DNA of 64,000 nt, taken from contig NZ_JFGT01000005.1 of NCBI RefSeq assembly GCF_000599885.1, positions 868,001 through 932,000 on the forward strand, given 5' to 3'. Source of the stretch: Pantoea sp. IMH. GTDB lineage: Bacteria; Pseudomonadota; Gammaproteobacteria; Enterobacterales; Enterobacteriaceae. Made by a program: the position numbers and the translations under genes. Below the pieces are notes generated by a model. The model had not been told where the DNA came from. It searched no databases and saw only the letters and a program-made list of their open reading frames with translations. The number at the start of each line of letters is the position of its first letter. Position 1 is the first letter of the stretch. This document shows, one piece after another, positions 55,601-64,000 of the stretch.

Positions 55601-56766
55601 TAATAGGCTCGCAGCCGGGGAGTGTGCTTGAGCACGGCCCGCAGAGCTTCGCCAACCGGAACCGGTGGCTTGCCTGTGAGGATCCGTGCCATATCTTTTA
55701 GCGTCGGATGCCCGGCGTAAAACCGGGCAATCAGCCCGTCATCAAGACGGTAAAAACGTTGCATAACCCGCCAGCGTCGGGCGGGCGGGCCAGCCAGAAA
55801 CAGCATACGGTTAAGCAGCCGGAAGAAACGCTGCCGCTGCCACTGTTGCAGGGCGAACTGCCGGATAACGCCAGCAAGCGCCGCATGATCGTGCAGAGGC
55901 TCAGCGGCAATCCGATCGGCCAGCGCCGCGGCCAGCGGCAGTGAATAGCCGGTGGTGGGATGAAAAAGGCCGGCACGCATGCCGCTGCACGGCTGGCCCT
56001 CTCTCTGCTGCCAGTATGCCTGAGGCGCACCCGCCAGCGTGATCGGCAGATTACCCTGTTCTTCACGAAGTAACGTTTTCAGCCCCATCCCTTTGCTGGC
56101 GGCATAGGCGGCAATCCGCTCGCGTGCATCGCTGATATTCAGCGCCGCACTGTCGATATAGTGAGTATCCTCAATCAGTACGCGATCGGCGGTAAGCGGC
56201 AGCGTATAGACGAAGCGATAACCTTCAAGCTGATCGACCGTGGCATCCATCAGAATGGGGCGGGTCAGGCCGTGTGGACGATGCAGCTGCCACTCCTGGC
56301 CAAGAAAAGACTGAAACCCCGCCTGGAGATGCGGGCTGGGCTGGTAGCCTCGCCCATCGATGACCGCTCGTGCCGTGTGGACTTCGCCACCCGCCAGCGT
56401 GATCCGATCGGGAGCAAGTGAAACCACCTCGGCATCCGGCTGAAAATGCAGGCCGGGCAGGTTGCGGATAACCTGCGCAAACTGCGTGGAAGTAACCGTC
56501 AGATAGCCTCCTTCCAGCGTGCGGGTAAACTCAGGAAACTGCACGTCATAACCGTCCCAGCGGTGCGCCACCAGAGGCGCAATCCAGTGATGCTGTTCTG
56601 GCGTCAGATCGTGCTGATGGAATGACCAGGTATGGTTGCCGCCGGGCTGTGGGCCATTTTCAGGCATCAGGATCTTGAGCGAAGGCTGACGCTCAAGCAG
56701 ACGAAGGGCGATCAGGCCATTCGCCAGGCCACCGCCGGCCAGGATTAAATCCCACTGTTTCACCAC
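55600..56766 (-). CDS. crtY: Lycopene beta-cyclase
   Basis: CrtY (388 residues) cyclises both ends of lycopene to beta-carotene. It has the flavoprotein motif LILAGGGLANGLIALRL and the conserved RGYQPS and YSLPLAAALADR stretches. It overlaps crtX upstream by 7 nt and crtI downstream by 1 nt. Confidence 0.97.
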   Translation of the reverse strand: MVKQWDLILAGGGLANGLIALRLLERQPSLKILMPENGPQPGGNHTWSFHQHDLTPEQHHWIAPLVAHRWDGYDVQFPEFTRTLEGGYLTVTSTQFAQVIRNLPGLHFQPDAEVVSLAPDRITLAGGEVHTARAVIDGRGYQPSPHLQAGFQSFLGQEWQLHRPHGLTRPILMDATVDQLEGYRFVYTLPLTADRVLIEDTHYIDSAALNISDARERIAAYAASKGMGLKTLLREEQGNLPITLAGAPQAYWQQREGQPCSGMRAGLFHPTTGYSLPLAAALADRIAAEPLHDHAALAGVIRQFALQQWQRQRFFRLLNRMLFLAGPPARRWRVMQRFYRLDDGLIARFYAGHPTLKDMARILTGKPPVPVGEALRAVLKHTPRLRAY

Positions 56767-58037
56767 GCCCCCCCGGCCAGTGCCTGCGTGGTCGAGCCCA
56801 TCGCCTGTTCAACAATCTCTGCCGCTCTGGCGGTACCGCCCGCTTTTTTTAGCTGCGGCTGTAGCGCATCCAGCCGCAGCCGGTAGCTTCCATCCTCAAG
56901 CAGCACGCTGAGGTTCTTCGCCATGGTGTCACTGCTGCAAAAACGCGATACCCGACGGCCAATGCCGCGCCAGACCACCCGGGCCGCCACGCCAGGCTGA
57001 TCGAAGGCGATGGGCACGGTCAGGATGGGCGTCAGGCTCGCTATCGCGTCCGCGACGGTATTCAGCCCGCCGTGGGTGATCACCACCTGCGCCTGCTTCA
57101 GAACGGCAGGCTGATCGGCGAAATCGGTCACCCAGGTCGCACCGCTGGCTTTTAAGGCGTCGCACTGAGTGGCGCTGAGGCCGCCGCAGTGGGCGATAAG
57201 CAGCTGTACGCCCAGCGAATGGCAGGCGCGGGCGATGGTTCTGAACAGGCGGAAGCGATGGCCCTGCAGGGTACCAAGCGAGGCGAAGACAAAAGGGGCG
57301 TCAGGCGAAACCGGCCAGCTTTCGCCGCTGGCGGCCGGGGCTGGACGAAGCGGGCCGACCGCATGATATCCCACCGGCAGGGCGCGGCGGGGAAAGTCAA
57401 GGGCGGGCAGGGTCTGGCTGATCTGTGCCAGTGGCGACAGGCATTCATGCAGGCCTTGTCTGGCAGAGAGGCCGAAAGCCCGCGCATGACGGTTAATCAC
57501 CCGGTTGTGCCGGCGCATCATCCAGTCATAGATGCGCTGGCTGGTGGCATAGCGTTTCAGCGCCCGTTCGCCGGTGGCGTAATCAAAAGGCATTACCGGC
57601 AGCGGCAGGCCCGGCTCCCGGTTGACCGGCAGCGCGCAGGCCACCGAAACGAAAGGCAGCCCCAGCGCCTCAGCGACCAGCGCGCCGGCTGGCTCCATCT
57701 GATCGACAATCAGCCCATCGACATGCAGTTTTTCCAGCGCGGCGGGCAGCGTTTTACAGAGCATATCGGTATTACGCGCCATATCCTCGATCAGGCTGAG
57801 TACCGAGAGGCCGCCCGGGCTGGCGGCCAGACTCAGCGTGCGGGCAAGCGTACCCGGCGGGTGCGTGGTTTCGCCAACGGGCAGGAAGTCGATATGCGGA
57901 TCGCTCAGTAGCGTGCGGGCTTCAACCTGTTGAATAAATGTGAGGCGGTGACCGCGCGCCATCAGTTCCTGCGCCAGCGCCTGAAGCGCGCGCTGGTGGC
58001 TGAAAAGCGGTGGAGCGATAACGGCGTAATGACTCAT
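56760..58037 (-). CDS. crtX: Zeaxanthin glucosyltransferase
   Basis: CrtX (425 residues) transfers glucose from UDP-glucose to the hydroxyls of zeaxanthin, giving the water-compatible diglucoside. It is a GT1-type enzyme: N-terminal acceptor domain, then UDP-binding [16 protein letters not shown] and a Gln-rich C-terminal part. It overlaps idi by 4 nt and crtY by 7 nt. Confidence 0.97.
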   Translation of the reverse strand: MSHYAVIAPPLFSHQRALQALAQELMARGHRLTFIQQVEARTLLSDPHIDFLPVGETTHPPGTLARTLSLAASPGGLSVLSLIEDMARNTDMLCKTLPAALEKLHVDGLIVDQMEPAGALVAEALGLPFVSVACALPVNREPGLPLPVMPFDYATGERALKRYATSQRIYDWMMRRHNRVINRHARAFGLSARQGLHECLSPLAQISQTLPALDFPRRALPVGYHAVGPLRPAPAASGESWPVSPDAPFVFASLGTLQGHRFRLFRTIARACHSLGVQLLIAHCGGLSATQCDALKASGATWVTDFADQPAVLKQAQVVITHGGLNTVADAIASLTPILTVPIAFDQPGVAARVVWRGIGRRVSRFCSSDTMAKNLSVLLEDGSYRLRLDALQPQLKKAGGTARAAEIVEQAMGSTTQALAGGAW

Positions 58038-59077
58038 GTCTCACTTCCCGTATAGCGCAGGGGAGCGTCGCGCAGCGTGAGGAAACTGGCGCTGCCGGTA
58101 CAGAAGCAGGCCGTTCTCAGCTGATCGATGATGATCTGGAAACGTGCCATTACCGCCTCGCCGGAGATGCTGGCGCTGGGCAGAATGGCGGCAGCCAGCC
58201 CGACCAGATCGGCACCCAGCGCGATCGCTTTCGCCACATCAATGCCGTCGGCGATGCCGCCAGAAGCGATCAGGGGAATATCCGGCAGGACCTGGCGGAT
58301 CTCCCGCAGCGCGACCGAAGTGGGGATTCCCCAGTCGGCAAAGGCCATGGCGACGGCACGCGCATGAGCGCTGGCGGCACGCTCACCCTCCACCGCCGCC
58401 CAGCTGGTGCCGCCCGCGCCCGCCACGTCCAGCATGGCGATGCCAGCCGCGGCCAGGCGCTGCGCCACAACCGGCGACAGCCCCGCGCCAACTTCTTTGA
58501 CCACCACGGGAACGTCCAGATCGCTGGCCAGACGGGCGAGCGCCTCCGTAATGCCAAGCCAGTTACGATCGCCGCCGGTCTGCAGCACTTCCTGCAGCGG
58601 ATTCAGATGCACAATCAGCGCATCGGCCCCGATCATGTCGACGGCCCGCCGGGCATAGTCGAGTCCGTGCGGCTGGGCAATCTGCGCCGCGCCCAGATTT
58701 GCCAGCAGCGGAATATCAGGGGCGATGTCGCGCAGCTGGCTGTTCAGGCCAAAATCAACGTCGCTCTCCAGCGCCACGCGCTGCGATCCGACGCCCATCG
58801 CCAGGCCGAGCGCCTGCGCGGCGGCGGCCAGATGGCGGTTAATCTCCTCTGCGCGCTGCGCGCCGCCCGTCATAGAACTGATCACCAGCGGCGCACTCAT
58901 CCGGCGGCCAAAAAGCGAGGTGCTCAGATCGACAGCGTCATAGTCCAACTCGGGCAGGGCGCAGTGGTCAAAGCGCCACGAGGCGAAACCCGTACGCACC
59001 TTACTGACGGCCTGCGCTGGATTTAACACAATATCAAGGTGATCGTTTTTTCGCTGAATCAGATCCGCGTCCTTCAT
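58034..59077 (-). CDS. idi: Isopentenyl-diphosphate isomerase, type 2 (FMN)
   Basis: This 347-residue type 2 isomerase interconverts IPP and DMAPP, feeding crtE. It is an FMN/NADPH barrel unlike the type 1 enzyme: [61 protein letters not shown] and [10 protein letters not shown]. It sits 36 nt after crtE and overlaps crtX by 4 nt. Clusters of this arrangement (crtE-idi-crtX) occur in Pantoea agglomerans and Cronobacter. Confidence 0.95.
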   Translation of the reverse strand: MKDADLIQRKNDHLDIVLNPAQAVSKVRTGFASWRFDHCALPELDYDAVDLSTSLFGRRMSAPLVISSMTGGAQRAEEINRHLAAAAQALGLAMGVGSQRVALESDVDFGLNSQLRDIAPDIPLLANLGAAQIAQPHGLDYARRAVDMIGADALIVHLNPLQEVLQTGGDRNWLGITEALARLASDLDVPVVVKEVGAGLSPVVAQRLAAAGIAMLDVAGAGGTSWAAVEGERAASAHARAVAMAFADWGIPTSVALREIRQVLPDIPLIASGGIADGIDVAKAIALGADLVGLAAAILPSASISGEAVMARFQIIIDQLRTACFCTGSASFLTLRDAPLRYTGSET

Positions 59078-59113
59078 TGGCTCTCCACCGGGTCACTCAT
59101 TATTAAAAAAGCC

Positions 59114-60025
59114 TCAGCCGAACGCGGCAAGCTGCTGCTCGAACCAGCTATGCATGAAATGCCGGGTCGCCAGACCCTTATCGCACACATAGGCGAAGTG
59201 TCTGTCGGCGCTGTTCAGATGGTCACGCAGACGCTGATGGACGACCTCGGCGCCCAGCAGGGCGACCAGTGTCGATTTTCCCTCGTCCTGGTGCGGATCT
59301 TTGCCTGTTCCAGCGTGACTGTCAGCAAGATCGTCTAAAAGCTGGAAAGCTTGCCCCAAATCCTGAGCAAAGTAGCGCAGCTTCTGGCGCACTAACGGCG
59401 AAGCGTCGGCGGCAAGGGCGGCCATTTGCAGCGTGGCATCAAACAGCATGCTGGTCTTAAGATCGTTGGTTCTGGCGATTGCCGTCGGGCTGCGCATATC
59501 GCCACCTTCGTTTAAATCCTGAAACTGCCCCTGAACAAGCCCCTGCAGGCCGACCGCCGAGGAGAGCTGCGTTACCGCCTGCGCCCGGCAGTCGGCGGGC
59601 AGTCCCTCCGCAGAAGCGATAATACCGAAGGCGTTACTGAGCAGCGCCACGGCCGCCAGTATCGCCACATCCTGACCATACTGGCGGTGGATAGTTGGCC
59701 TGCCGCGTCGCAGCGTGGCGTTATCCATACAGGGAATGTCGTCCAGGATCAGCGAGGCGGAGTGCACCATCTCCACAGCGCAGGCCAGATCGAGCAGGCC
59801 CGGATGAGATTTATCACAGCCCAGGTCGTGGGCAGCAAGGAGGAGCAGCAAAGGACGAATACGCTTGCCGGGTGCCAGCGTGCCTTCACGCATAGCGGCA
59901 CTGACCCGGTCGCGTTCGCCACCTGGCGGCAGAAGGCGGTCGAGGCGGCTGTTCAGCGCGTCGCGCAGGGCCAGCAGTTCCGTTTCCTGATTCAGGGATT
60001 TTTCTGCATTGACGGTCATGGTCAC
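59114..60025 (-). CDS. crtE: Geranylgeranyl diphosphate synthase
   Basis: CrtE (303 residues) condenses IPP with allylic diphosphates to GGPP, the substrate of CrtB. The first Asp-rich motif is LILDDIPCMD and the second is LLDDLADS; APGKRIRPLL and RRGRPTIH are conserved. It is the first gene of the six-gene crt operon and the promoter should lie upstream (60026-60283). No known operator was recognised there. Confidence 0.96.
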   Translation of the reverse strand: MTMTVNAEKSLNQETELLALRDALNSRLDRLLPPGGERDRVSAAMREGTLAPGKRIRPLLLLLAAHDLGCDKSHPGLLDLACAVEMVHSASLILDDIPCMDNATLRRGRPTIHRQYGQDVAILAAVALLSNAFGIIASAEGLPADCRAQAVTQLSSAVGLQGLVQGQFQDLNEGGDMRSPTAIARTNDLKTSMLFDATLQMAALAADASPLVRQKLRYFAQDLGQAFQLLDDLADSHAGTGKDPHQDEGKSTLVALLGAEVVHQRLRDHLNSADRHFAYVCDKGLATRHFMHSWFEQQLAAFG

Positions 60026-60283
60026 TCTTACTGGTTACGCTGGTGCTGTTTAAATGGTCATAACCGGAGGCGCTCATAGTCCGGGCCTGCTTGCTGTTCA
60101 GCAATCGGATGAGGAGCAGGAGGGCATCCGGTTAAGGTGCGACAAATGGCCACATGACCTGTTATATAAGGCCGCTATGGATAAGACTAGATGATTATCA
60201 AGAAATTGCGCTCGCTCCCGGCGAGAAAATGATGGGGAGATTTGCTGATGGCAGCCGCTTTCCCGCCTGAAGCGGGCCGCTTA
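60026..60283. promoter_or_regulatory. crtE upstream region
   Basis: These 258 nt hold the probable crt operon promoter and the end of ytfJ. A short GC hairpin (CCCGC-CTGAA-GCGGG, ~60265-60279) may end ytfJ. A possible minus-strand -35 TTGATA with an A/T-rich region nearby was seen, but no clean pair at good spacing. Confidence 0.35.
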
Positions 60284-60838
60284 TCACGTCAGTAAGGATG
60301 AGAGCAGCGCAACGACTTCACGCACTTCCGCTGGCGACAGCGCACCGTCCCTGGCAAAACGCACTTTCCCCTCTTTATCCAGCACGATAACCGCCGAGCC
60401 TTCCTCTTTCAGCTGCCAGGCTTTGCGCGCCGATCCCTGGTCGTCGATGATAAATTGCGTCCAGGGAGACTCTTTTTTACTGCTCTTCAGGCTGGCGCGC
60501 ACAAACATGGCGCTGCCGGGAACGGCATCGTCGGTGTTGACTATCAGCGTGGTCTGGTAGCGATCAGCCGGGAGACGTAACCCGGCCAGCGCCTGCGTCA
60601 GCGGTTCATTCTGCTCTTTGGCAGTCATTCGTCCGGCAAGGTGCAGCACAACGCGAACTTTCCCTGGCAGATGCGCGCTGTTCCACGGCAGATAGCTGAA
60701 CTCCGCCTGCTGATAGGTCAGCTCACCGTTAGCTGCGATGCCGACAGGCGGCACGGGTTTGCCGTTCACAAGGTTATGCGCGGAGGCACAGGAGATCGCA
60801 AAAAAGGTGAGGATAAAGAGGGTAAGGCGAACGGGCAT
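60284..60838 (-). CDS. ytfJ: YtfJ-family periplasmic protein
   Basis: This 184-residue protein (same length as E. coli YtfJ) has a signal peptide (MPVRLTLFILTFFAISCASA) and a thioredoxin-like domain: HNLVNGKPVPPVGI, RVVLHLAGRMTAKEQNEP, TTLIVNTDDAVPG and FIIDDQGSARKAWQL. No CxxC is present, so it is not a classic thioredoxin. Function is unknown. It lies between crtE and the SDR gene. Confidence 0.9.
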   Translation of the reverse strand: MPVRLTLFILTFFAISCASAHNLVNGKPVPPVGIAANGELTYQQAEFSYLPWNSAHLPGKVRVVLHLAGRMTAKEQNEPLTQALAGLRLPADRYQTTLIVNTDDAVPGSAMFVRASLKSSKKESPWTQFIIDDQGSARKAWQLKEEGSAVIVLDKEGKVRFARDGALSPAEVREVVALLSSLLT

Positions 60839-60889
60839 GGTGTTCTCCGGAAGGCGGCACGCGGTGCCGCCATAAAAGTCCCTGTGCGA

Positions 60890-61654
60890 TCAGGCCTGTT
60901 TGGGCTGGCCGTTTGAGGCCGTAATCCCTCCGTCGACAGGCAGGTTGACGCCGGTAATATAGCGGGCATCGTCACTGGCAATAAAGGCGATCGCATCGGC
61001 GATATCCTCAGGCTGCCCGGCGCGGTTCAGCGGGATACGCTCATAAAATTTGTTCAGCAGGGCCTGATCCTCTTCCATATCTTTGGTCAGTTCGGTCAGG
61101 GTAAAGCCGGGACAGATAGCATTAACGCGCACGCCATCTTTGCCGTAATCCATCGCCAGCGCACGGGTGAAGTTGGTGACGGCACCCTTGGCGGCATTAT
61201 AAACACTCATGCCCCAGTCGCCACCCATTCCGGAGACTGAGGAGATGTTCACGACGTTTCCCTGCGTCTTCAGCAGCGCGGGCATAAAGTAATGGACGCA
61301 GTGGAAGACGCCATCCAGATCGATTTTCATCATTTTTCGCCACGCATCCAGCTCAACCTCGTGGATGCGGCCCTGAACGATGATGCCCGCATTGTTGACC
61401 AGCACGTCAACGTGGCCATATTTCGCCACAACTTCCTCCGCCAGCGCTTTGACCTGATCGGCTTCGCCCACATCGCATGCGGCGATCAGATGGTCACCAG
61501 CGGAAAGGGTTGTCAGCGCTTTTTCAAGCTTCTCGCGGGTGCGGCCCACCAGCACCACGGACGCGCCCTCACGGGCAAAGCGCTGCGCGGTCGCCTCGCC
61601 AATGCCAGAACCTGCGCCTGTCACTATCACCACTTTCTGCGTAAAACGCGCCAT
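60890..61654 (-). CDS. Short-chain dehydrogenase/reductase
   Basis: This 254-residue classical SDR has the cofactor motif VTGAGSGIGEATAQRF, NNAG, catalytic Ser-Tyr-Lys (ISSVSGMGGDWGMSVYNAAKGA) and the PG motif AICPGFTLTEL. The Asn-Ser-Tyr-Lys tetrad is intact. The substrate is unknown: ketoacyl, sugar or aldehyde reduction are all possible. GGAGGTC precedes ATG 61654. It is divergent from the MFS gene. Confidence 0.88.
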   Translation of the reverse strand: MARFTQKVVIVTGAGSGIGEATAQRFAREGASVVLVGRTREKLEKALTTLSAGDHLIAACDVGEADQVKALAEEVVAKYGHVDVLVNNAGIIVQGRIHEVELDAWRKMMKIDLDGVFHCVHYFMPALLKTQGNVVNISSVSGMGGDWGMSVYNAAKGAVTNFTRALAMDYGKDGVRVNAICPGFTLTELTKDMEEDQALLNKFYERIPLNRAGQPEDIADAIAFIASDDARYITGVNLPVDGGITASNGQPKQA

Positions 61655-61934
61655 GTTGACCTCCTGTTCGGGTTAATAGGTTGCAAAATCACTTTATAAA
61701 CCTGGCAAACCCAACGGGAAGCGCAAGCGATCTGCTCTGTTCAGGCGTTATCTGCATAGCGTTTGCTGAAAAGATCGCCGGTGAGGCTGGTCAGGAATGT
61801 ATACGTCTTTCAATGCTTCACACCCAGAAACGGCCAGAGAAAGGCGTCACCCTGGATTGGCCGATCGTCACGGATGCGGCTACTGTTTAGGAGCAAATAC
61901 TCTTTTCTCCCAACCAATGCGACAGGGAACCGTC

Positions 61935-63545
61935 ATGAAAAAAGTGCTGGGCACGTTTTTACCTCTCTATACCACCACGCTACTGATGCTACTGGGATCC
62001 GGTCTGCTGACGACCTATATTTCCCTGCGGCTTGCCAGCGAGCAGGTGAGCGGCGGAATGATCGGGGCGATTATTGCGGCTAACTATATTGGTCTGGTGA
62101 TTGGCGGTAAGGTTGGGCACAACCTGATCGCCCGCGTCGGCCATATTCGCGCCTACGTCGCCTGCGCCGGGATCATCACCGCCTCAGTATTAGGCCATGG
62201 CCTGACTGACATTCTGCCGCTCTGGATTTTCCTGCGTATGATTATCGGGCTCTGCATGATGTGCCAGTATATGGTGCTGGAGAGCTGGCTTAACGATCAG
62301 GCGGAGGCGGGACAGCGAGGCCTGATTTTCGGCTTCTATATGGTGGCCACCTACCTGGGGCTGGCGGCAGGCCAGATTATACTGATGACCCAGATTGGCT
62401 CCGGTCCCAGCAGCCTGATTATTGTGGCGCTCTGCTTTGCGCTCTGCCTGGTGCCTATCGCCCTGACTACCCGGACCAAGGTGCAGCCGATGTCTCCCGC
62501 GCCGATGGAGCTGGGCTACTTTTTCACCACTATTCCCAAAATTTTATTTATGACGCTGGTGACCGGCATGGCGGTTGGCGCTTTTTATGGGCTGGCGCCG
62601 GTCTATACCAGCCAACTGGGCTTCACGACCCAGCAAACCGGTCTGTTTATGGGCATCACGATTTTTGCCGGTCTGATCTCGCAGTTTCCGCTGAGCTGGC
62701 TCTCTGACCGGGTGGATCGCCACCGTCTGCTGTTTATTACCGCCTTGCTCTATGCGCTGGCGGCGCTGCCGCTGACGTTACCCTCGCTGGTTAACGTCGC
62801 CTGGGTGATCGGTGCGGCCTTTATTGCCAGCATGATGCAGTTTTCGCTCTATCCGCTGGTGGTGGCGATGGCTAACGACAGCGTGGTTCCGGAACGTCGC
62901 GTGTCGCTCACCGCCTGTCTGCTGATGGCATTTGGCGTCGGGGCCTGTATCGGGCCGCTGGGCGTTGGCGCGGTTATGCAGCCGCTGGGCGGCAATATGC
63001 TTTACCTCTTCTTCTGCCTCTGCGGGCTGGTTATTGCCGGAATGAGCTGGTATCGCAGTACGACCCACCAGCAGAGCAGTGAGCCGCCGGTGCCGCACGT
63101 CCCGATGCCGGATACCATGGCCAGTTCGCCGCTGGCCGCCGCGCTGAATCCCACCAATACCGAAGAAGAGATCCAGGCTGCGATGATTAATACCGGCGAT
63201 CTGGCTGAAGAGAATGCCGACAGCGCAGAGCCTGACGATCTGACTGAGTTTGATACGGCGCAGGCGGAACCGGCCGTTGATGCTGTGACGCCAGCTCCTG
63301 ATGAACTGACCCGCGCTACAACCGCTGGCGCAGCGCCCGGCAGTCCGGGCGGGCGTACGCAGCCTGACGTCTTCGCTGAGACGGTTAGCGCGGATTCGCT
63401 GCCTGATAACGCTGCTGACCGGACAAAATCTGTTGAGCTGACTAAAGCCGTTCTGAGGCGGGATGGGGCTGATGAGCCGGTCCAGTCCACGGAAACGGGT
63501 AAAGAAGAGGAGAAGCCGGGACCAAACCTGACGAAACGCCAATAA
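61935..63545 (+). CDS. MFS transporter (YcaD-like) with long hydrophilic tail
   Basis: This 536-residue protein has ~12 predicted helices in the first ~390 residues (MKKVLGTFLPLYTTTLLMLL, YMVLESWLNDQAEAGQRG, GALGP-type loops) and resembles the YcaD subgroup. The remaining ~145 residues form a hydrophilic tail rich in Glu, Asp, Pro, Ala, Thr (TNTEEEIQAAMIN, NADSAEPDDLTEFDTAQAEP), which is unusual. ATG 61935 is chosen because AGGGAA lies correctly spaced before it; the longer frame to 61797 has no support. Substrate unknown; the tail is probably disordered cytoplasmic material. Confidence 0.85.
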   Translation: MKKVLGTFLPLYTTTLLMLLGSGLLTTYISLRLASEQVSGGMIGAIIAANYIGLVIGGKVGHNLIARVGHIRAYVACAGIITASVLGHGLTDILPLWIFLRMIIGLCMMCQYMVLESWLNDQAEAGQRGLIFGFYMVATYLGLAAGQIILMTQIGSGPSSLIIVALCFALCLVPIALTTRTKVQPMSPAPMELGYFFTTIPKILFMTLVTGMAVGAFYGLAPVYTSQLGFTTQQTGLFMGITIFAGLISQFPLSWLSDRVDRHRLLFITALLYALAALPLTLPSLVNVAWVIGAAFIASMMQFSLYPLVVAMANDSVVPERRVSLTACLLMAFGVGACIGPLGVGAVMQPLGGNMLYLFFCLCGLVIAGMSWYRSTTHQQSSEPPVPHVPMPDTMASSPLAAALNPTNTEEEIQAAMINTGDLAEENADSAEPDDLTEFDTAQAEPAVDAVTPAPDELTRATTAGAAPGSPGGRTQPDVFAETVSADSLPDNAADRTKSVELTKAVLRRDGADEPVQSTETGKEEEKPGPNLTKRQ

Positions 63546-63717
63546 AAAAGTGTAATTCTTCTTCGTCTCAAACATTTTCTGCAAGTCAGTCAAGGGCCTG
63601 CAGCGGTTGAAAACCTGATTAACGGGTAATTTTCGGGAGTACCTGGCTTGGTGATGGTCTTAAATTTCCGTTAAGTTCAGTAATTTTATTTTTTTGCATT
63701 CAGGAAATTCTGAAAAG

Positions 63718-63745
63718 TTGACCGCTCTTTGCGAATGTTTATACT
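63718..63745 (+). promoter_or_regulatory. Sigma-70 promoter of the 31-residue membrane protein
   Basis: TTGACC (63718-63723), 16 bases, then TATACT (63740-63745). This is near the consensus pair and would start transcription about 63752, ~27 nt before the ATG. Confidence 0.7.
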
Positions 63746-63778
63746 AGCCCTAACTCAGTGAACAGTTCAGGGCAGCTT

Positions 63779-63874
63779 ATGAAGGGTTGGTTATCTACCA
63801 GAGGCAAAGTTTGGTTGGCAATAATAGTCGGCTGTGTGCTTGTCTGGACAGTGATCCTTACGGTGATCTTTTGA
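63779..63874 (+). CDS. Small membrane protein, 31 residues (YmiA-like)
   Basis: This frame begins MKGWLSTRGKVWLAI and continues as one hydrophobic helix (IIVGCVLVWTVILTVIF). It has a strong promoter and an AGGGC ribosome site upstream. The pattern of a basic start, a Trp-rich helix and about 30 residues is like E. coli YmiA-type proteins; identity is inferred. It is probably a single-span inner-membrane protein; function unknown. Confidence 0.6.
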   Translation: MKGWLSTRGKVWLAIIVGCVLVWTVILTVIF

Positions 63875-64000
63875 TAAGGCTAAGGCCTTAAGCGAATGGA
63901 GAAAACGTCCGTTACGACGGCTTGCCACGGGCTACGCTTGGCGTTTGCGGCAGCCTCAGTTTGCCGCTGGCAACCAATAAGAAAGGCTTACTTTCATTCG
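63875..64000. other. Window end, no gene claimed
   Basis: AAGGCTAAGGCCTTAAGC (~63876-63893) contains a palindrome AAGGCCTT. An open plus-strand frame from ATG 63896 runs to the window edge without a ribosome site or recognised protein, so nothing is claimed. Confidence 0.4.

Noticed and set aside
1..64000. CRISPR arrays and insertion sequences
   Set aside because: No regularly spaced repeats, transposase motifs or terminal inverted repeats with target duplications were seen.

Overview
The window looks like chromosome of a yellow-pigmented member of the Enterobacterales, most likely family Erwiniaceae (Pantoea/Mixta/Erwinia type); a Cronobacter-like host is the main alternative. The evidence is a core backbone in familiar enterobacterial order (fadE-gmhA-yafJ-yafK-dinB-pepD-gpt-frsA-crl-phoE-proB-proA-thrW tRNA) and, about 24 kb further on, a complete crtE-idi-crtX-crtY-crtI-crtB / crtZ carotenoid cluster. 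Genus is inferred from gene content by eye; no search was run.

Layout. 1-4.9 kb: distal half of a chaperone-usher fimbrial operon (usher end, chaperone, four small pilins, two-domain tip adhesin) in the order of MR/P-type fimbriae. 5-13.2 kb: a lipoprotein serine protease, an MFS pump, the divergent lysR/lysA pair, divergent mtnA/mtnK (methylthioribose salvage) around MetJ-type boxes, and a divergent DUF2938/MerR pair. 13.3-28.5 kb: conserved core, with a FadR operator at fadE, a LexA box at dinB and strong terminators, ending at tRNA-Thr(CGU), a classic integration site. 28.5-40.4 kb: accessory material: two small genes at the tRNA, an HxlR/oxidoreductase/NTF2-like group, a lone shortened usher, a DUF1090 protein, a BvgAS/EvgAS-type phosphorelay beside a 44-residue secreted peptide gene, a 47-residue acidic protein, sotB and a GNAT enzyme. 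40.7-45.3 kb: a hydrolase and three type VI secretion genes (vasL-type, tssE, tssA) without the rest of a cluster. 45.7-48.7 kb: a TRAP transporter operon. 49.3-52.6 kb: a BLUF-EAL photoreceptor that keeps its catalytic EAL residues, a ygiW-type OB-fold protein, a small unknown protein and yedK. 52.7-60 kb: carotenoid cluster. 60.3-64 kb: ytfJ, an SDR enzyme, an MFS transporter with a long charged tail, and a 31-residue membrane protein behind a near-consensus promoter.

How the genes work together. The six co-directional crt/idi genes overlap or nearly touch and should make zeaxanthin glucosides together with convergent crtZ: IPP isomerisation, GGPP, phytoene, lycopene, beta-carotene, zeaxanthin, diglucoside. 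mtnK and mtnA catalyse consecutive steps of methionine salvage. proB and proA catalyse the first two steps of proline synthesis. The phosphorelay kinase and regulator overlap by 14 nt and should be translationally coupled.

No wholly new multi-gene system can be proved from sequence alone. The strongest leads are the BLUF-EAL protein with an intact active site, the usher lacking parts of both terminal domains, the tiny Cys/His secreted peptide next to the phosphorelay, the orphan type VI trio, and the unknown small genes at the thrW tRNA.
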